Assembly (NCBI GenBank): GCA_036563245.1
Contig: DATCMU010000030.1
Coordinates: forward strand, 38,757-102,756
Reading direction: 5' to 3'
Origin: DATCMU01 sp036563245
Lineage (GTDB): Bacteria > Pseudomonadota > Alphaproteobacteria > Rhizobiales > Devosiaceae
DNA: 64,000 nt
Shown here: positions 18,476 to 27,195 of the stretch, piece by piece
How positions within the stretch are numbered: position 1 is the stretch's first letter
Layout: every line of letters begins with the position of its first letter
Notes under the pieces: model-generated
Database searches by the model: none
Seen by the model: only the letters and a program-made list of their open reading frames with translations
What the model was told of the DNA's origin: nothing
Made by a program: the position numbers and the translations under genes

Positions 18476-19582
18476 CTACTTAATCCGACGCGCCGACCCG
18501 TCCACTGTCATCGCGCCGATCGCGTCGAAGTCCCAGGCTATACCGATTCCCGGTTCGTCGCTGGGAACCGCGTGCCCGTCGCGGATGGTCATCCTGGCGG
18601 TGGTGATTTCATCGAGTTGGGGAATGTATTCCACCCACCGCGCATTGGGCACCGCCGCGCAAAGGGAAACGTGCAGTTCCATCAGGAAGTGCGGGCAAAC
18701 CGCGACGTTGAAGCACTCCGCCATGTGGGCGACCTTGAGCCAGGGCGTGATGCCGCCGATCCTGCCCACGTCGACCTGGACGATGGAGCAGGCGCGCCGT
18801 TCCAGGTACTCGCGGAAATGCAGGTGGGAATAAAGGCTCTCGCCCACCGCGATGGGTAGCGAGGTGGATTGCGCCAGGCGCGCATGGCCTGCGATATCGT
18901 CGGCCGGCAGGGGCTCCTCAAACCATCCGATATCGAGCGGTTCGTAGTGGCGAGCGCGGCGGATCGCCTCGTCGACATTGAAGGCCTGGTTGGCGTCGGT
19001 AAAGATCTCGAAGCCGGGTCCGACCGCTCCTCGAACCGCGCCGATCCGGTCCACATCCTCATGAATGGGCCGCCCAACCTTGAGCTTGCAACCCGCAAAA
19101 CCCTCTTCGCGCGCCCTGAGCGCGTCCTCGACAAGTGCCGACTTTTCCAGATGCAGCCAGCCCCCTTCGGTGGTGTAGAGCGGCACGGAGGGACGGGCGC
19201 CGCCAGCCAGACGGTGCAGGGGCAGTCCGGCGCGGCGACAGCGCAAGTCCCAAAGCGCGGTATCGATGGCCGCAAGCGCGATCGAGGTTATCGCGCCCAC
19301 CGCCGTGGCGTGGGTCAGAAACAGCAGGTCGCGCCATGTGCGCTCGATGTCCTCGGCTTCGCGTCCGATCAGTGCGGGAGCCAGCGTGCGTTCGAGCAGC
19401 GCCATGACCGAATGCCCGCCGGTGCCTATGGTATAGCTGTAGCCGGTGCCGATGGCCCCGTCGGCATCGGTGATGCGGACGATGGGGGTCTCCTGGGAGA
19501 CAAAGGACTGGATGGCGTCGACCCGTTTCACCTTGGGTCTGAGGTCGACCATGAGCAGTTCGACGCTGGCGATCCTTGCCAT
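18476..19582 (-). CDS. Mandelate racemase/muconate lactonizing family sugar-acid enzyme
   Basis: The 368-aa enolase-superfamily member has KLK at 166-168, metal ligands D196, E222 and E248, and a D271/H298 dyad in a CPHF context, so the catalytic set of the mandelate racemase subgroup looks complete. Most relatives in sugar operons dehydrate or epimerise aldonic or aldaric acids. It differs clearly from the fuconate dehydratase two genes away, so the operon may handle a second sugar acid. It abuts the ATPase gene. Confidence 0.82.
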   Translation of the reverse strand: MARIASVELLMVDLRPKVKRVDAIQSFVSQETPIVRITDADGAIGTGYSYTIGTGGHSVMALLERTLAPALIGREAEDIERTWRDLLFLTHATAVGAITSIALAAIDTALWDLRCRRAGLPLHRLAGGARPSVPLYTTEGGWLHLEKSALVEDALRAREEGFAGCKLKVGRPIHEDVDRIGAVRGAVGPGFEIFTDANQAFNVDEAIRRARHYEPLDIGWFEEPLPADDIAGHARLAQSTSLPIAVGESLYSHLHFREYLERRACSIVQVDVGRIGGITPWLKVAHMAECFNVAVCPHFLMELHVSLCAAVPNARWVEYIPQLDEITTARMTIRDGHAVPSDEPGIGIAWDFDAIGAMTVDGSARRIK

Positions 19583-19583
19583 T

Positions 19584-20687
19584 TCAGGCTCTCACACTTT
19601 CACCCGACGACTGGTCGAACAGATGCAGGCGCGAAAGGTCGAGGACGAAATCAAGGCTCTCGCCCGGCTCGACGGGACGCGGATTGAGCATCTTCGCCTG
19701 CACTTCCTGCCCGCCAAGTTCGGCAAAGAGCAGCGTTTCGGTGCCCAGCGGTTCGGAGATGGGCACCGGCCTCCTGACGCGGAGCACCTCGGCGCTACCG
19801 TGCAGGGAATGCCCCTCGGGGGCCATGGCCTCGGGCCGGAAGCCCAGTATGACGTCCTGGCCGGGAGTGACGCGGGACGACAGATCGTGCGGCAATGGCA
19901 CCAGCAGCCCATCCGCCAGTCGCACGCCGAGCACGCCCTCCTCGCTTTCCACGCGCCCCGGTATCTGGTTCATCGGCGGCGAACCGATGAATCCGGCCAC
20001 GAAGGTGTTGCGCGGCCGGTCAAAGACCTGAGCCGGCGTGCCGACCTGCTCGATATGCCCGTCGCGCATGATGACGATGCGGTCAGCCAGCGTCATGGCT
20101 TCCACCTGGTCGTGGGTGACGTAGATGACCGTCGTGGCGACACGCTGGTGCAGCTTCTTGATTTCGACGCGCATCTGCCCGCGCAGCTTGGCATCGAGAT
20201 TGCTCAGCGGCTCGTCGAAAAGAAACACGTCGGGATTGCGCACGATGGCGCGACCCATGGCGACGCGCTGGCGCTGGCCGCCGGACAGGTTGGCGGGGAG
20301 CCGGTCCATGTAGTCGCCAAGCCCGAGGATCTCGGCCGCATCGGCCACGCGCTGCTCGATCTCCTGGGGCGAGTGCCGGGCGATCTTGAGGCCGAAGCCG
20401 AGATTCTCGCGCACGGTCATGTGCGGATAAAGGGCGTAGGACTGGAAGACCATCGAGATATTGCGCGAGCGCGGCGGCAGGTCGTTGACCACCCTGTCAC
20501 CGATGCGGATCGTGCCGTCCGTGATTTCCTCGAGCCCGGCGACCATGCGCAGCGTGGTCGACTTGCCGCAGCCCGACGGCCCGACCAGGACCACGAATTC
20601 ATTGTGCGCCACTTCCAGGTCGATGCCGTGCACGACCTCCATGTTGCCATAGCGTTTGGCGACTTTTTGCAGAGATACCTGAGCCAC
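19584..20687 (-). CDS. Sugar ABC importer ATP-binding protein (UgpC/MsmK type)
   Basis: The 367-aa protein has Walker A GPSGCGKST, LSGGQRQRVAMGRA, Walker B VFLFDEPLSNLDA, the H-loop VTHDQVEAMTLADR and a C-terminal regulatory domain starting after GFIGSPPMNQ. It powers the importer formed by the next two permeases and the binding protein. It sits three bases downstream of a permease and one base upstream of the enolase-family gene, all on one strand. Confidence 0.92.
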   Translation of the reverse strand: MAQVSLQKVAKRYGNMEVVHGIDLEVAHNEFVVLVGPSGCGKSTTLRMVAGLEEITDGTIRIGDRVVNDLPPRSRNISMVFQSYALYPHMTVRENLGFGLKIARHSPQEIEQRVADAAEILGLGDYMDRLPANLSGGQRQRVAMGRAIVRNPDVFLFDEPLSNLDAKLRGQMRVEIKKLHQRVATTVIYVTHDQVEAMTLADRIVIMRDGHIEQVGTPAQVFDRPRNTFVAGFIGSPPMNQIPGRVESEEGVLGVRLADGLLVPLPHDLSSRVTPGQDVILGFRPEAMAPEGHSLHGSAEVLRVRRPVPISEPLGTETLLFAELGGQEVQAKMLNPRPVEPGESLDFVLDLSRLHLFDQSSGESVRA

Positions 20688-20690
20688 GCC

Positions 20691-21557
20691 CTACCCCTTG
20701 ACCCCGCCGAACGTCAGTCCGGCGATCAGATGTTTCTGGATGATGAAGGTAAGCACCAGCGCCGGCACGATGATGAGCACAGCCATGGCGCTCATGCCGG
20801 CCCAGTCCACCGTGAATTGCGCGGTGAAATCCATGAGCCCTACCGGCATGGTCTTGGATGCGGTTGTGCGCGTCAGCTGGCTGGCAAGCGCGTATTCGTT
20901 CCACGATGTGAGAAAGGCGAAGATCGCGGCCGACGCCAGCCCTGATCGCGCCAGCGGGAACTCGACCTTCCAGAAGGCCTGCCAGCGGGTGCAGCCGTCG
21001 ATCTGGGCGGCTTCGGACAGGTCGACCGGGATCTGGCGGAAGAACCCGTCAGTCAGCCAGATGGTGAATGGAATGTTGATCGCCAGGTAAACGATGATCA
21101 GCCCCATCGAGGTGTCGATCAGCCCGAGCCGGGCCCAAAGGATGAACAGGGGAAGCGACAGCGCGACGCCGGGAACCGTACGCGAGAGCATGAAGGCGAG
21201 GAACAGGGCGCCCTTGCCCTTGAACCTGAAGCGGGCGAAGGCGTAGCCGCCCATCATCCCGATGGCGATGGCGATCGCCGTGGATGTCACCGAGATCACC
21301 ATGGAGTTGACGAAGTAGTCGAGCACGGGAATGCCCTGCTGGCGTTCGGGCAGCAATCCGAAAATCCCGAGGAAATTGTTCAGGTTCGGGTTTTGCGGGA
21401 TCCAGACCGGCGGGCGCGCCAGGATTTCGACATTGGGCCGGAAGGCGGTCAGCACGACCCAGAGACCCGGCACGCAAAGGATCGCCATGGCGATGAAGAC
21501 GCCGATGCGAATGGCCCAGCGTTGCCAGGGCTTTTCGATGGTCAGGCGATTGCTCAT
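20691..21557 (-). CDS. Sugar ABC importer permease, MalG type
   Basis: The 288-aa protein has six membrane segments and the EAA loop SEAAQIDGCTRWQAFWKV followed by EFPLARSGL. It overlaps the MalF-type partner by ATGA. Context places it in an L-fucose-type sugar importer. Confidence 0.92.
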   Translation of the reverse strand: MSNRLTIEKPWQRWAIRIGVFIAMAILCVPGLWVVLTAFRPNVEILARPPVWIPQNPNLNNFLGIFGLLPERQQGIPVLDYFVNSMVISVTSTAIAIAIGMMGGYAFARFRFKGKGALFLAFMLSRTVPGVALSLPLFILWARLGLIDTSMGLIIVYLAINIPFTIWLTDGFFRQIPVDLSEAAQIDGCTRWQAFWKVEFPLARSGLASAAIFAFLTSWNEYALASQLTRTTASKTMPVGLMDFTAQFTVDWAGMSAMAVLIIVPALVLTFIIQKHLIAGLTFGGVKG

Positions 21558-22459
21558 TGCGCACCTCCCATGAAGACGCGCGCCTTGACCAGCTGGCGGT
21601 AGAAATAGAACGTGAACACGATCGAGAGAATGATCGAGATATAGCCCATGGCGTTGGCCATCCCCATCTGGCTGTTCTGGTAGCCGACACGGGTCATCAG
21701 CGTCCAGATGAGTTCGGTGCGGCCGGCGGGTCCGCCATTCGTCATGATCTTCACCATGTCATAGGCGCGCGCCACGTCGAGCGAACGGATCGTCATGGCG
21801 ATGAAGACGAACGGCATCAGGAACGGCAGGGTGATATGGCGGAACACCTGGAAGGGGTTGCACCCGTCCACCCGCGCCGCCTCGATCGGCTCCTTGGGCA
21901 GCGCCAGCAAACCGGCAAGCAGCAGAATGGCGAATACCGAGGTCGACATCCAGATCTCGGCGGTGATGATGGCGAAGTTGGCCAAGGTGCCATCGACAAG
22001 CCAGGGGATGGGGTCGCGGATGATGCCGAGGTCGAACAGGGCGTTGTTGATCAGGCCCACGGCATCGTTGAACAGGTACTTGAACTGGAAACCGACGAGG
22101 ATCGGCGAGAACATCATGGGGAACATCATCACCGTGCGCAGCGTGCGCTGACCCCATGTGATCTTGTTGACCAGAAGGGCGAGGCCCAGGCCGAGCACCA
22201 GTTCGAGATTGAGCGTGATAGTGATGAAGACCACCGTGCGGCCGAATGCCCACCAGAAATCGCGATTGGCAAACAGGCGCTGATAATTGCGCAGACCAAT
22301 GAACTGGTAGAGCGTGGCCGGGCGCGTCAGATTGTAGGGTGTAAGGCTCGACCACAGCGAGACCAGGAGAGGCACCAGCACAACGGCGAGGATCACCAGT
22401 ATGGCGGGCATCAACAGCAGATAGGGTATCGCACCGGGCGATCTGAGGAATCTGGTCAT
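21554..22459 (-). CDS. Sugar ABC importer permease, MalF type
   Basis: The start is placed at ATG 22459 (MTRFLRSPGAIPYLLLMPA) because the 18-codon longer form begins at a TTG immediately after an intercistronic hairpin. The 301-aa protein has hydrophobic segments and the EAA loop IEAARVDGCNPFQVFRHIT followed by LPFLMPFV. It pairs with the MalG-type permease downstream. Confidence 0.88.
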   Translation of the reverse strand: MTRFLRSPGAIPYLLLMPAILVILAVVLVPLLVSLWSSLTPYNLTRPATLYQFIGLRNYQRLFANRDFWWAFGRTVVFITITLNLELVLGLGLALLVNKITWGQRTLRTVMMFPMMFSPILVGFQFKYLFNDAVGLINNALFDLGIIRDPIPWLVDGTLANFAIITAEIWMSTSVFAILLLAGLLALPKEPIEAARVDGCNPFQVFRHITLPFLMPFVFIAMTIRSLDVARAYDMVKIMTNGGPAGRTELIWTLMTRVGYQNSQMGMANAMGYISIILSIVFTFYFYRQLVKARVFMGGAQ

Positions 22460-22516
22460 GGATCCGCTGGCCGATAAGAGTGGAATGCCGGAGGATGGTC
22501 CGGTCACCTTCAAGGT

Positions 22517-22554
22517 CGGGCCCGCCCGGTGGTCAGATTGGCCGGGCGGGCCCG
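22517..22554 (-). terminator. Strong intercistronic hairpin after the binding-protein gene
   Basis: CGGGCCCGCCCGG (22517-22529) pairs perfectly with CCGGGCGGGCCCG (22542-22554) across a 12-nt loop, without a T tract. Its position after the solute-binding protein gene parallels the hairpin after thuE and suggests differential mRNA stability. Confidence 0.75.
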
Positions 22555-22569
22555 CGCAGGTCGGGAGGA

Positions 22570-23904
22570 TCAGTTCTTCAGCAAACCTGCGTCTTCCATG
22601 ATCTGGGTCGCCTGGGCTGCTGCCTCGTCCAACGCCTCCTGCGGGGTCTTCTCACCCACGATGGCGGCCTGGAGCTGCGGCCAGATCACATTGGACACCT
22701 CGATCCACTGCGCAATCAGCGGCGGGGTGCGGGCATCGGCCAGCGACTGCTCCCAGGTGGCGAACATATCGGCCAGGAAGGGCTTGTTGTTGTCCTTGAA
22801 CCACTGGACGACATCGGTGAAGACCTTGGTGCGGGTGGGCAAATTGCCGGCCTGCGCTTCCATCATCTCGCTGTCGTAATTGGTCATGAACACCGCGAAG
22901 CTGACCGCCGCCGGCTTGTTATCGCACGCCTGGGTGACCGAGAACGAGTGCGATCCGGACCAGCCGCCGCGGACACCCGCGGTGCCGACCGGGGCGACCG
23001 CAAGCCCGATATCGCCGGCGATCTTGGAGGAGGCCGGGTCATTGAAATAGGCGGCCCAGCCCGGCCAGTCGAGGTCGATGGCGAGTTGTCCGGCGGCCAT
23101 GGCCGCACCGATATCGTCCCAGGTGTAGTTGACGGTGCCAGCCGGGACGGCCTTGGCGTCGTAAAGGTCCTTGAACCAGTTCACCGCATCCACGCCAGCC
23201 TGCGAATTGAAGATCGGCTTCCAGTTCTCGTCGAACATGTCGCCGCCATTGGCGCGCACGATTTCCATGAACCGGCCGGTCATGCCCTCATCCTTGCCGG
23301 CGAACGCGGTGCCGTAAAGGTTCGGGGGATTGGCAAAGAAGATCGCCTGCTGCTTGAATTCGTCGAAGGTTTTGGGCGGGGCGAGATCGACGCCGTACTT
23401 GGCCTTGTACTTGGCCTGGTTGTCCGGATCCTCGTAGAGCTTCTTCTGGTAGTACAGGTTCGACACGTCGGTGACGCGCGGCAACTGCACCAGGCGACCA
23501 TCGACCATGGCGCTCTTGAGGGTGCCGGGAACGTATTTGTCGAGTTCGGACTGCGGCACGAACTCCTTCAGGTCGATATAGAGATCGCCGTATTGCGGGG
23601 CGAAGCTGGTGTGGTTGGACCCAACGCACCAGTTGATCGAGCCCGAAGCAATGTCCTGCTTGATCTCCCGGTCGAGGTCGAAGTGATTCTTTGACGAGAC
23701 GATCTCGACCTTGGCGCCGGTCATTTTCTCCCACTCGGGGATGCGCGTGTAGAGCTTCTCGTATTGCGTGCCGCCGATCAGCTTTACCTTGAGGGTATAG
23801 CCGTCGAACTTGCCGTAGTCGAAATCCTGGCCGGAAGCCGTGCCGGCCATAAGGCCGATCGCGCTGGCTGCCAGCATCAGGGTCGCAAGACGTGGTGTTG
23901 ACAT
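22570..23904 (-). CDS. Periplasmic sugar-binding protein (ABC importer)
   Basis: The 444-aa protein begins with a signal peptide (MSTPRLATLMLAASAIGLMA, cleavage near ASG-QDF). The mature part is a family 1 solute-binding protein: KVKLIGGTQYEKLYTRIPEWEKMTG, LPRVTDVSNLYYQKKLYED and a WGGW-like GVRGGWSGSHSFSV segment. It leads the importer and catabolic operon and is divergent from the IclR regulator. Neighbouring lactonase, dehydratase and mutarotase suggest L-fucose or a close stereoisomer as ligand. Confidence 0.88.
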   Translation of the reverse strand: MSTPRLATLMLAASAIGLMAGTASGQDFDYGKFDGYTLKVKLIGGTQYEKLYTRIPEWEKMTGAKVEIVSSKNHFDLDREIKQDIASGSINWCVGSNHTSFAPQYGDLYIDLKEFVPQSELDKYVPGTLKSAMVDGRLVQLPRVTDVSNLYYQKKLYEDPDNQAKYKAKYGVDLAPPKTFDEFKQQAIFFANPPNLYGTAFAGKDEGMTGRFMEIVRANGGDMFDENWKPIFNSQAGVDAVNWFKDLYDAKAVPAGTVNYTWDDIGAAMAAGQLAIDLDWPGWAAYFNDPASSKIAGDIGLAVAPVGTAGVRGGWSGSHSFSVTQACDNKPAAVSFAVFMTNYDSEMMEAQAGNLPTRTKVFTDVVQWFKDNNKPFLADMFATWEQSLADARTPPLIAQWIEVSNVIWPQLQAAIVGEKTPQEALDEAAAQATQIMEDAGLLKN

Positions 23905-23986
23905 GGTTTCTCCTCCTCGAGCGTGTCAAACCGTCAGATCTGTGCTTGATCATCCATATTTGAATGCTCTATTTGTATGTAAGCAC

Positions 23987-24006
23987 GTTGACGTTAACCC
24001 GTCAAC
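23987..24006. promoter_or_regulatory. Candidate IclR-family operator
   Basis: GTTGACGTTAACCCGTCAAC has perfect 7-bp arms around a 6-bp spacer. It lies between the divergent binding-protein gene and the IclR gene, 39 bp before the latter's start, so it could control both. Confidence 0.6.
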
Positions 24007-24044
24007 GGCTAGCATCGCGGTCGCCAAGCCGCGGGGAGATTCAC

Positions 24045-24821
24045 ATGGGCGAAATAGACACCAGCGACCGCTATCGGGCGCCGGCGCTGGACAAGGGCCT
24101 GGACATTCTGGAGTTGCTGGCGACGACCGTGGAGGGACTGAGCCAGGCCGAGATCGCCAAGGCGCTCGACCGCAGTCCGAACGAGATCTACCGGATGCTC
24201 GATCGGCTGGTGCGCCGCCACTATGTCTCGCGCACGCCGGAGGATCGCTACGAACTGACGCTGAAGCTGTTCGCCCTCGCCCATGAGCGCCCGCCGATCA
24301 GGCGGCTTGTCAGCCTGGCCATGCCGGTGATGCGCCGGCTGGCGCGCGCGGCCGACCAGGCTTTCCATATCGTCGTCTACGACCGGGGGGACCTCGTCGT
24401 CGTGGCCCAGGCAGACAGCCCGGGATACTGGAGCGTCTCGATCCGGGTCGGCTCACGCATCGGGCTATTGAACACGGGCTCGGGACACGTGCTGATGGCC
24501 TTCGCCAGCGCGGCGGAACGCGCCCTCATGCTCGAAGAACACGAAATGCTGCCCGAGGAACTGGCGCCGCCCGAATTCGAGGAACGGCTCAACCTGGTGC
24601 GGGCTCAGGGCTATGAAGCCATGCAGAGCCAGCAGACCGAGGGCGTGCTGAACATATCGGTGCCGATACTCGGGCCCAATGGCAGCGTCATCGCGGTTCT
24701 GACCAGCCCCTATATCCGGCGCCTGGACACTTCACGTCCTCCAAGCCCCGAACAGGTCGTCAGACTCATGCTCGCCGCGAGCCGCGAGATTTCCAAGCCC
24801 GCCGGCGATCTGCCATCCTGA
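24045..24821 (+). CDS. IclR-family transcriptional regulator
   Basis: The start is the ATG at 24045 after GCGGGGAGAT. The 258-aa protein has an N-terminal winged helix (ALDKGLDILELLATT, LSQAEIAKALDRSPNEIYRMLDRLVRRHYV) and a C-terminal IclR effector domain (SVSIRVGSRIGLLNTGSGHVLMA, GVLNISVPILG). It is followed 13 bp later by the lactonase gene and is divergent from the importer operon, so it most likely senses the imported sugar or an acid derived from it. Confidence 0.9.
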   Translation: MGEIDTSDRYRAPALDKGLDILELLATTVEGLSQAEIAKALDRSPNEIYRMLDRLVRRHYVSRTPEDRYELTLKLFALAHERPPIRRLVSLAMPVMRRLARAADQAFHIVVYDRGDLVVVAQADSPGYWSVSIRVGSRIGLLNTGSGHVLMAFASAAERALMLEEHEMLPEELAPPEFEERLNLVRAQGYEAMQSQQTEGVLNISVPILGPNGSVIAVLTSPYIRRLDTSRPPSPEQVVRLMLAASREISKPAGDLPS

Positions 24822-24834
24822 AAGGAGCCGCGCC

Positions 24835-25662
24835 ATGCGCATTGTCGATACCCACCTTCACCTGGTCTACCTGGATCGCTTCTCCTATCCCTGGCTGGAC
24901 GACGTGCCGAGCCTGAAGCACAACTTCCCGGTTGCCGAGTACGTGCGGCAGGCAAAACCGCTTGGCATCGAAGCAGCGCTCTACATGGAGGTGGACGTCG
25001 CGGATGGCCAGCGCGAGGACGAGGCGCGCTTCGCCACATCGATCGATCCTTTCGTGACCGGGGCCATCGTATCGGGCCGTCCGGAAAGCGCCGATTTTCC
25101 GCAATACCTCGAAACCGTGGCGGGTATCGGGGGCGTTCGCGGGATACGGCGCATCCTGCATACGTCCCCCGACGAACTCTCGCAGAGCGCGCTTTTCGCG
25201 CAGAACCTGCGCAAGCTGGAGGATTACGACCTGCCCTTCGATCTGTGCGTGCTTGCGCGGCAACTGCCCGTGGGGCGCGCGCTGGTCGACAAGTGCCCGG
25301 ATGTCCAGTTCGTGCTCGATCATTGCGGCGTGCCGGACATCGCGGGCGGCGACTTCCCCACATGGCGCGATGAAATTTCGGAGTTGGCCCAGCGCCCCAA
25401 CGTCGCCGCCAAGATCTCCGGCGTCGTCGCCTATGCCGGCAACGAATGGACCGCGGCGGATCTCAGGCCCTATGTCGAGCATGTCATCGCCAGCTTCGGA
25501 TGGAACCGCGTGGTGTGGGGCAGCGATTTCCCGGTGTGCACGCTCACGGCCGACCTTGCGCGCTGGGTCGAGGCCACCAACCAGATCGTCGCCGGGGCGA
25601 GCGAGAGCGAAAAGAGCCGGCTGTTCCACCAGAATGCCGAGCGCATCTACCACCTTGCCTGA
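24835..25662 (+). CDS. Amidohydrolase, probable L-fuconolactonase
   Basis: The 275-aa COG3618-type metal-dependent hydrolase has the N-terminal DTHLHL metal motif (5-10), FVLDHCGVP, KISGVVAYAG and VVWGSDFPVC near the C-terminus with the catalytic Asp. Family members open sugar 1,4- or 1,5-lactones or 2-pyrone-4,6-dicarboxylate. Linkage to a fuconate dehydratase and a mutarotase makes L-fucono-lactone the best substrate guess. A good ribosome-binding site (AAAGGAG) precedes it. Confidence 0.83.
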   Translation: MRIVDTHLHLVYLDRFSYPWLDDVPSLKHNFPVAEYVRQAKPLGIEAALYMEVDVADGQREDEARFATSIDPFVTGAIVSGRPESADFPQYLETVAGIGGVRGIRRILHTSPDELSQSALFAQNLRKLEDYDLPFDLCVLARQLPVGRALVDKCPDVQFVLDHCGVPDIAGGDFPTWRDEISELAQRPNVAAKISGVVAYAGNEWTAADLRPYVEHVIASFGWNRVVWGSDFPVCTLTADLARWVEATNQIVAGASESEKSRLFHQNAERIYHLA

Positions 25663-25680
25663 CAACCGGAGGAGATTGAA

Positions 25681-26010
25681 ATGCAACGCATGGCTTTCGT
25701 GATCGGCCTGCTTCCCGAAAAGATAGAGGAATACAAGCGCCTGCACGCCGCGGCCTGGCCCGACGTTCTCAAAATGATCAAGGCCTGCAACATCTCCAAC
25801 TACTCCATCTACCTGCGCGAGCCGGAAAACCTGCTGTTCGGCTATTACGAATATACCGGCGACGACCACGACGCCGACATGGCCCGCATGGCCGCCGATC
25901 CCCGGACCCAGGAATGGTGGGCGGTGTGCATGCCGTGCCAGAGCCCGCTCGCAACCCGCAAGCAAGGCGAGTGGTGGGCAGGCATGGAGGAAGTCTTCCA
26001 CCTCGATTGA
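25681..26010 (+). CDS. L-rhamnose/L-fucose mutarotase (DUF718 family)
   Basis: The 109-aa protein has the RhaM-like pattern EEYKRLHAAAWPDVLKMI, ISNYSIYLR, YYEYTGDD and the C-terminal WWAGMEEVFHLD. Family members interconvert alpha and beta anomers of 6-deoxy sugars in the cytoplasm. The cluster position after the lactonase suggests supplying the correct anomer of L-fucose to a dehydrogenase. Confidence 0.87.
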   Translation: MQRMAFVIGLLPEKIEEYKRLHAAAWPDVLKMIKACNISNYSIYLREPENLLFGYYEYTGDDHDADMARMAADPRTQEWWAVCMPCQSPLATRKQGEWWAGMEEVFHLD

Positions 26011-26069
26011 TCGGTCAGTTCCGGCGGGTGGCGACGCGCCCGCAGGATGAATCTTGCCAAGTCAAATCA

Positions 26070-26092
26070 TATGTGAAAACATTATTCACATA
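26070..26092. promoter_or_regulatory. Candidate operator upstream of the CoA-transferase unit
   Basis: TATGTGAA and TTCACATA form perfect 8-bp arms around a 7-bp spacer, 28 bp before the Gfo/Idh/MocA gene. It marks a new transcription unit after the mutarotase gene. No cognate regulator is identifiable; the divergent-looking LysR at 30.5 kb is not adjacent. Confidence 0.62.
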
Positions 26093-26120
26093 GAAACGAC
26101 ACCGCAGAGGACGTTCGCAG

Positions 26121-27194
26121 GTGCGATTTCAGGCTTCCCAGCTGCAACAGACCTGGCCCAGGCCATCGAAACCCCGCCCGATCGTGATCGTGGGGGCAGG
26201 CGGGATCGTCAATGACGCGCACCTGCCCGCCTACCGGATGGCGGGTCTGCCGGTTGCGGGCCTGTTCGACATCGACGAAGCCCGTGCGACATCCGTGAGC
26301 CAACAGTGGGGCGTGCCGCGTTACGCGACACTTGAGGAGGCGTTGGCGACCCCGGACGCGGTGTTCGACCTGGCGCTGCCCCCTTCCGCCCATCTCGGCG
26401 TCATGGCCCGGATTCCCGAGGGCGCGACGGTGCTGCTGCAGAAGCCGATGGGCAGCGACCTTGGTAAGGCGACCGCGATCCTGAAGCTGGCACGAGAGCG
26501 CAGATTCATAGCGGCGGTGAACTTCCAGTTGCGCTTCTCGCCGATGATGCTCGCGGTCCGCGATGCTTTCGACAAGGGTTTGCTGGGAGACCTTGTCGAT
26601 GTCGAGGTGCACCTCAATCTCGTGACCCCCTGGCATCTTTTTCCCTTTCTCAAGGGCATGCCGCGGGTGGAGATCGCAGTTCACTCCATCCACTACCTCG
26701 ACCTGATCCGCGCATTTCTGGGCAACCCGGCGGGCGTTCACGCCAGGACCATCGGGCACCCGTCAACCGATCTGGCGCAGACGCGTACCTCGGCGATCAT
26801 CGATTTCGGGGGGCAGATGCGCTGCACCCTCTCGATCAATCACAACCACGATTTCGGGCGCAAGTTCCAGGACGCCTCGTTCCGTTTCGAAGGGACGAAA
26901 GGCGCGGCAATGGTCAAGCTGGGCCTGTTGCTCGACTATCCCAAGGGCGAGCCCGACGAAGTGTGGGTGACCAGCGAAGATCAGGACTGGACCGAAGTTC
27001 CGCTGTCGGGCGGCTGGTTTCCGCACGCCTTCATCGGCACCATGTCGAACCTGCAGCGTTTCGCGGCCGGCGAGGACAAGGAGCTTGTCACCTCGGTCGA
27101 GGATGCCTGGCACACCATGGCGCTGGTGGAAGCGGCTTTCCGCTCCAGCGCCCGGCCTGCGACGCCCGTGCCCACCAAACCCGAAGAGGCCTGA
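26121..27194 (+). CDS. Gfo/Idh/MocA family oxidoreductase
   Basis: The 357-aa protein uses a GTG start with GAGG upstream. Its Rossmann motif is PIVIVGAGGIVNDAHLPAY. The usual EKP is LLQKPMG, keeping the Lys but replacing the Glu by Gln. IAVHSIHYLDLIRAFLG carries the C-terminal-domain His positions. Substrate unknown; relatives oxidise sugars or cyclitols with NAD(P)+. It leads a five-gene unit with MaoC and CoA-transferase genes, an unusual partnership. Confidence 0.82.
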   Translation: MRFQASQLQQTWPRPSKPRPIVIVGAGGIVNDAHLPAYRMAGLPVAGLFDIDEARATSVSQQWGVPRYATLEEALATPDAVFDLALPPSAHLGVMARIPEGATVLLQKPMGSDLGKATAILKLARERRFIAAVNFQLRFSPMMLAVRDAFDKGLLGDLVDVEVHLNLVTPWHLFPFLKGMPRVEIAVHSIHYLDLIRAFLGNPAGVHARTIGHPSTDLAQTRTSAIIDFGGQMRCTLSINHNHDFGRKFQDASFRFEGTKGAAMVKLGLLLDYPKGEPDEVWVTSEDQDWTEVPLSGGWFPHAFIGTMSNLQRFAAGEDKELVTSVEDAWHTMALVEAAFRSSARPATPVPTKPEEA

Positions 27195-27195
27195 C

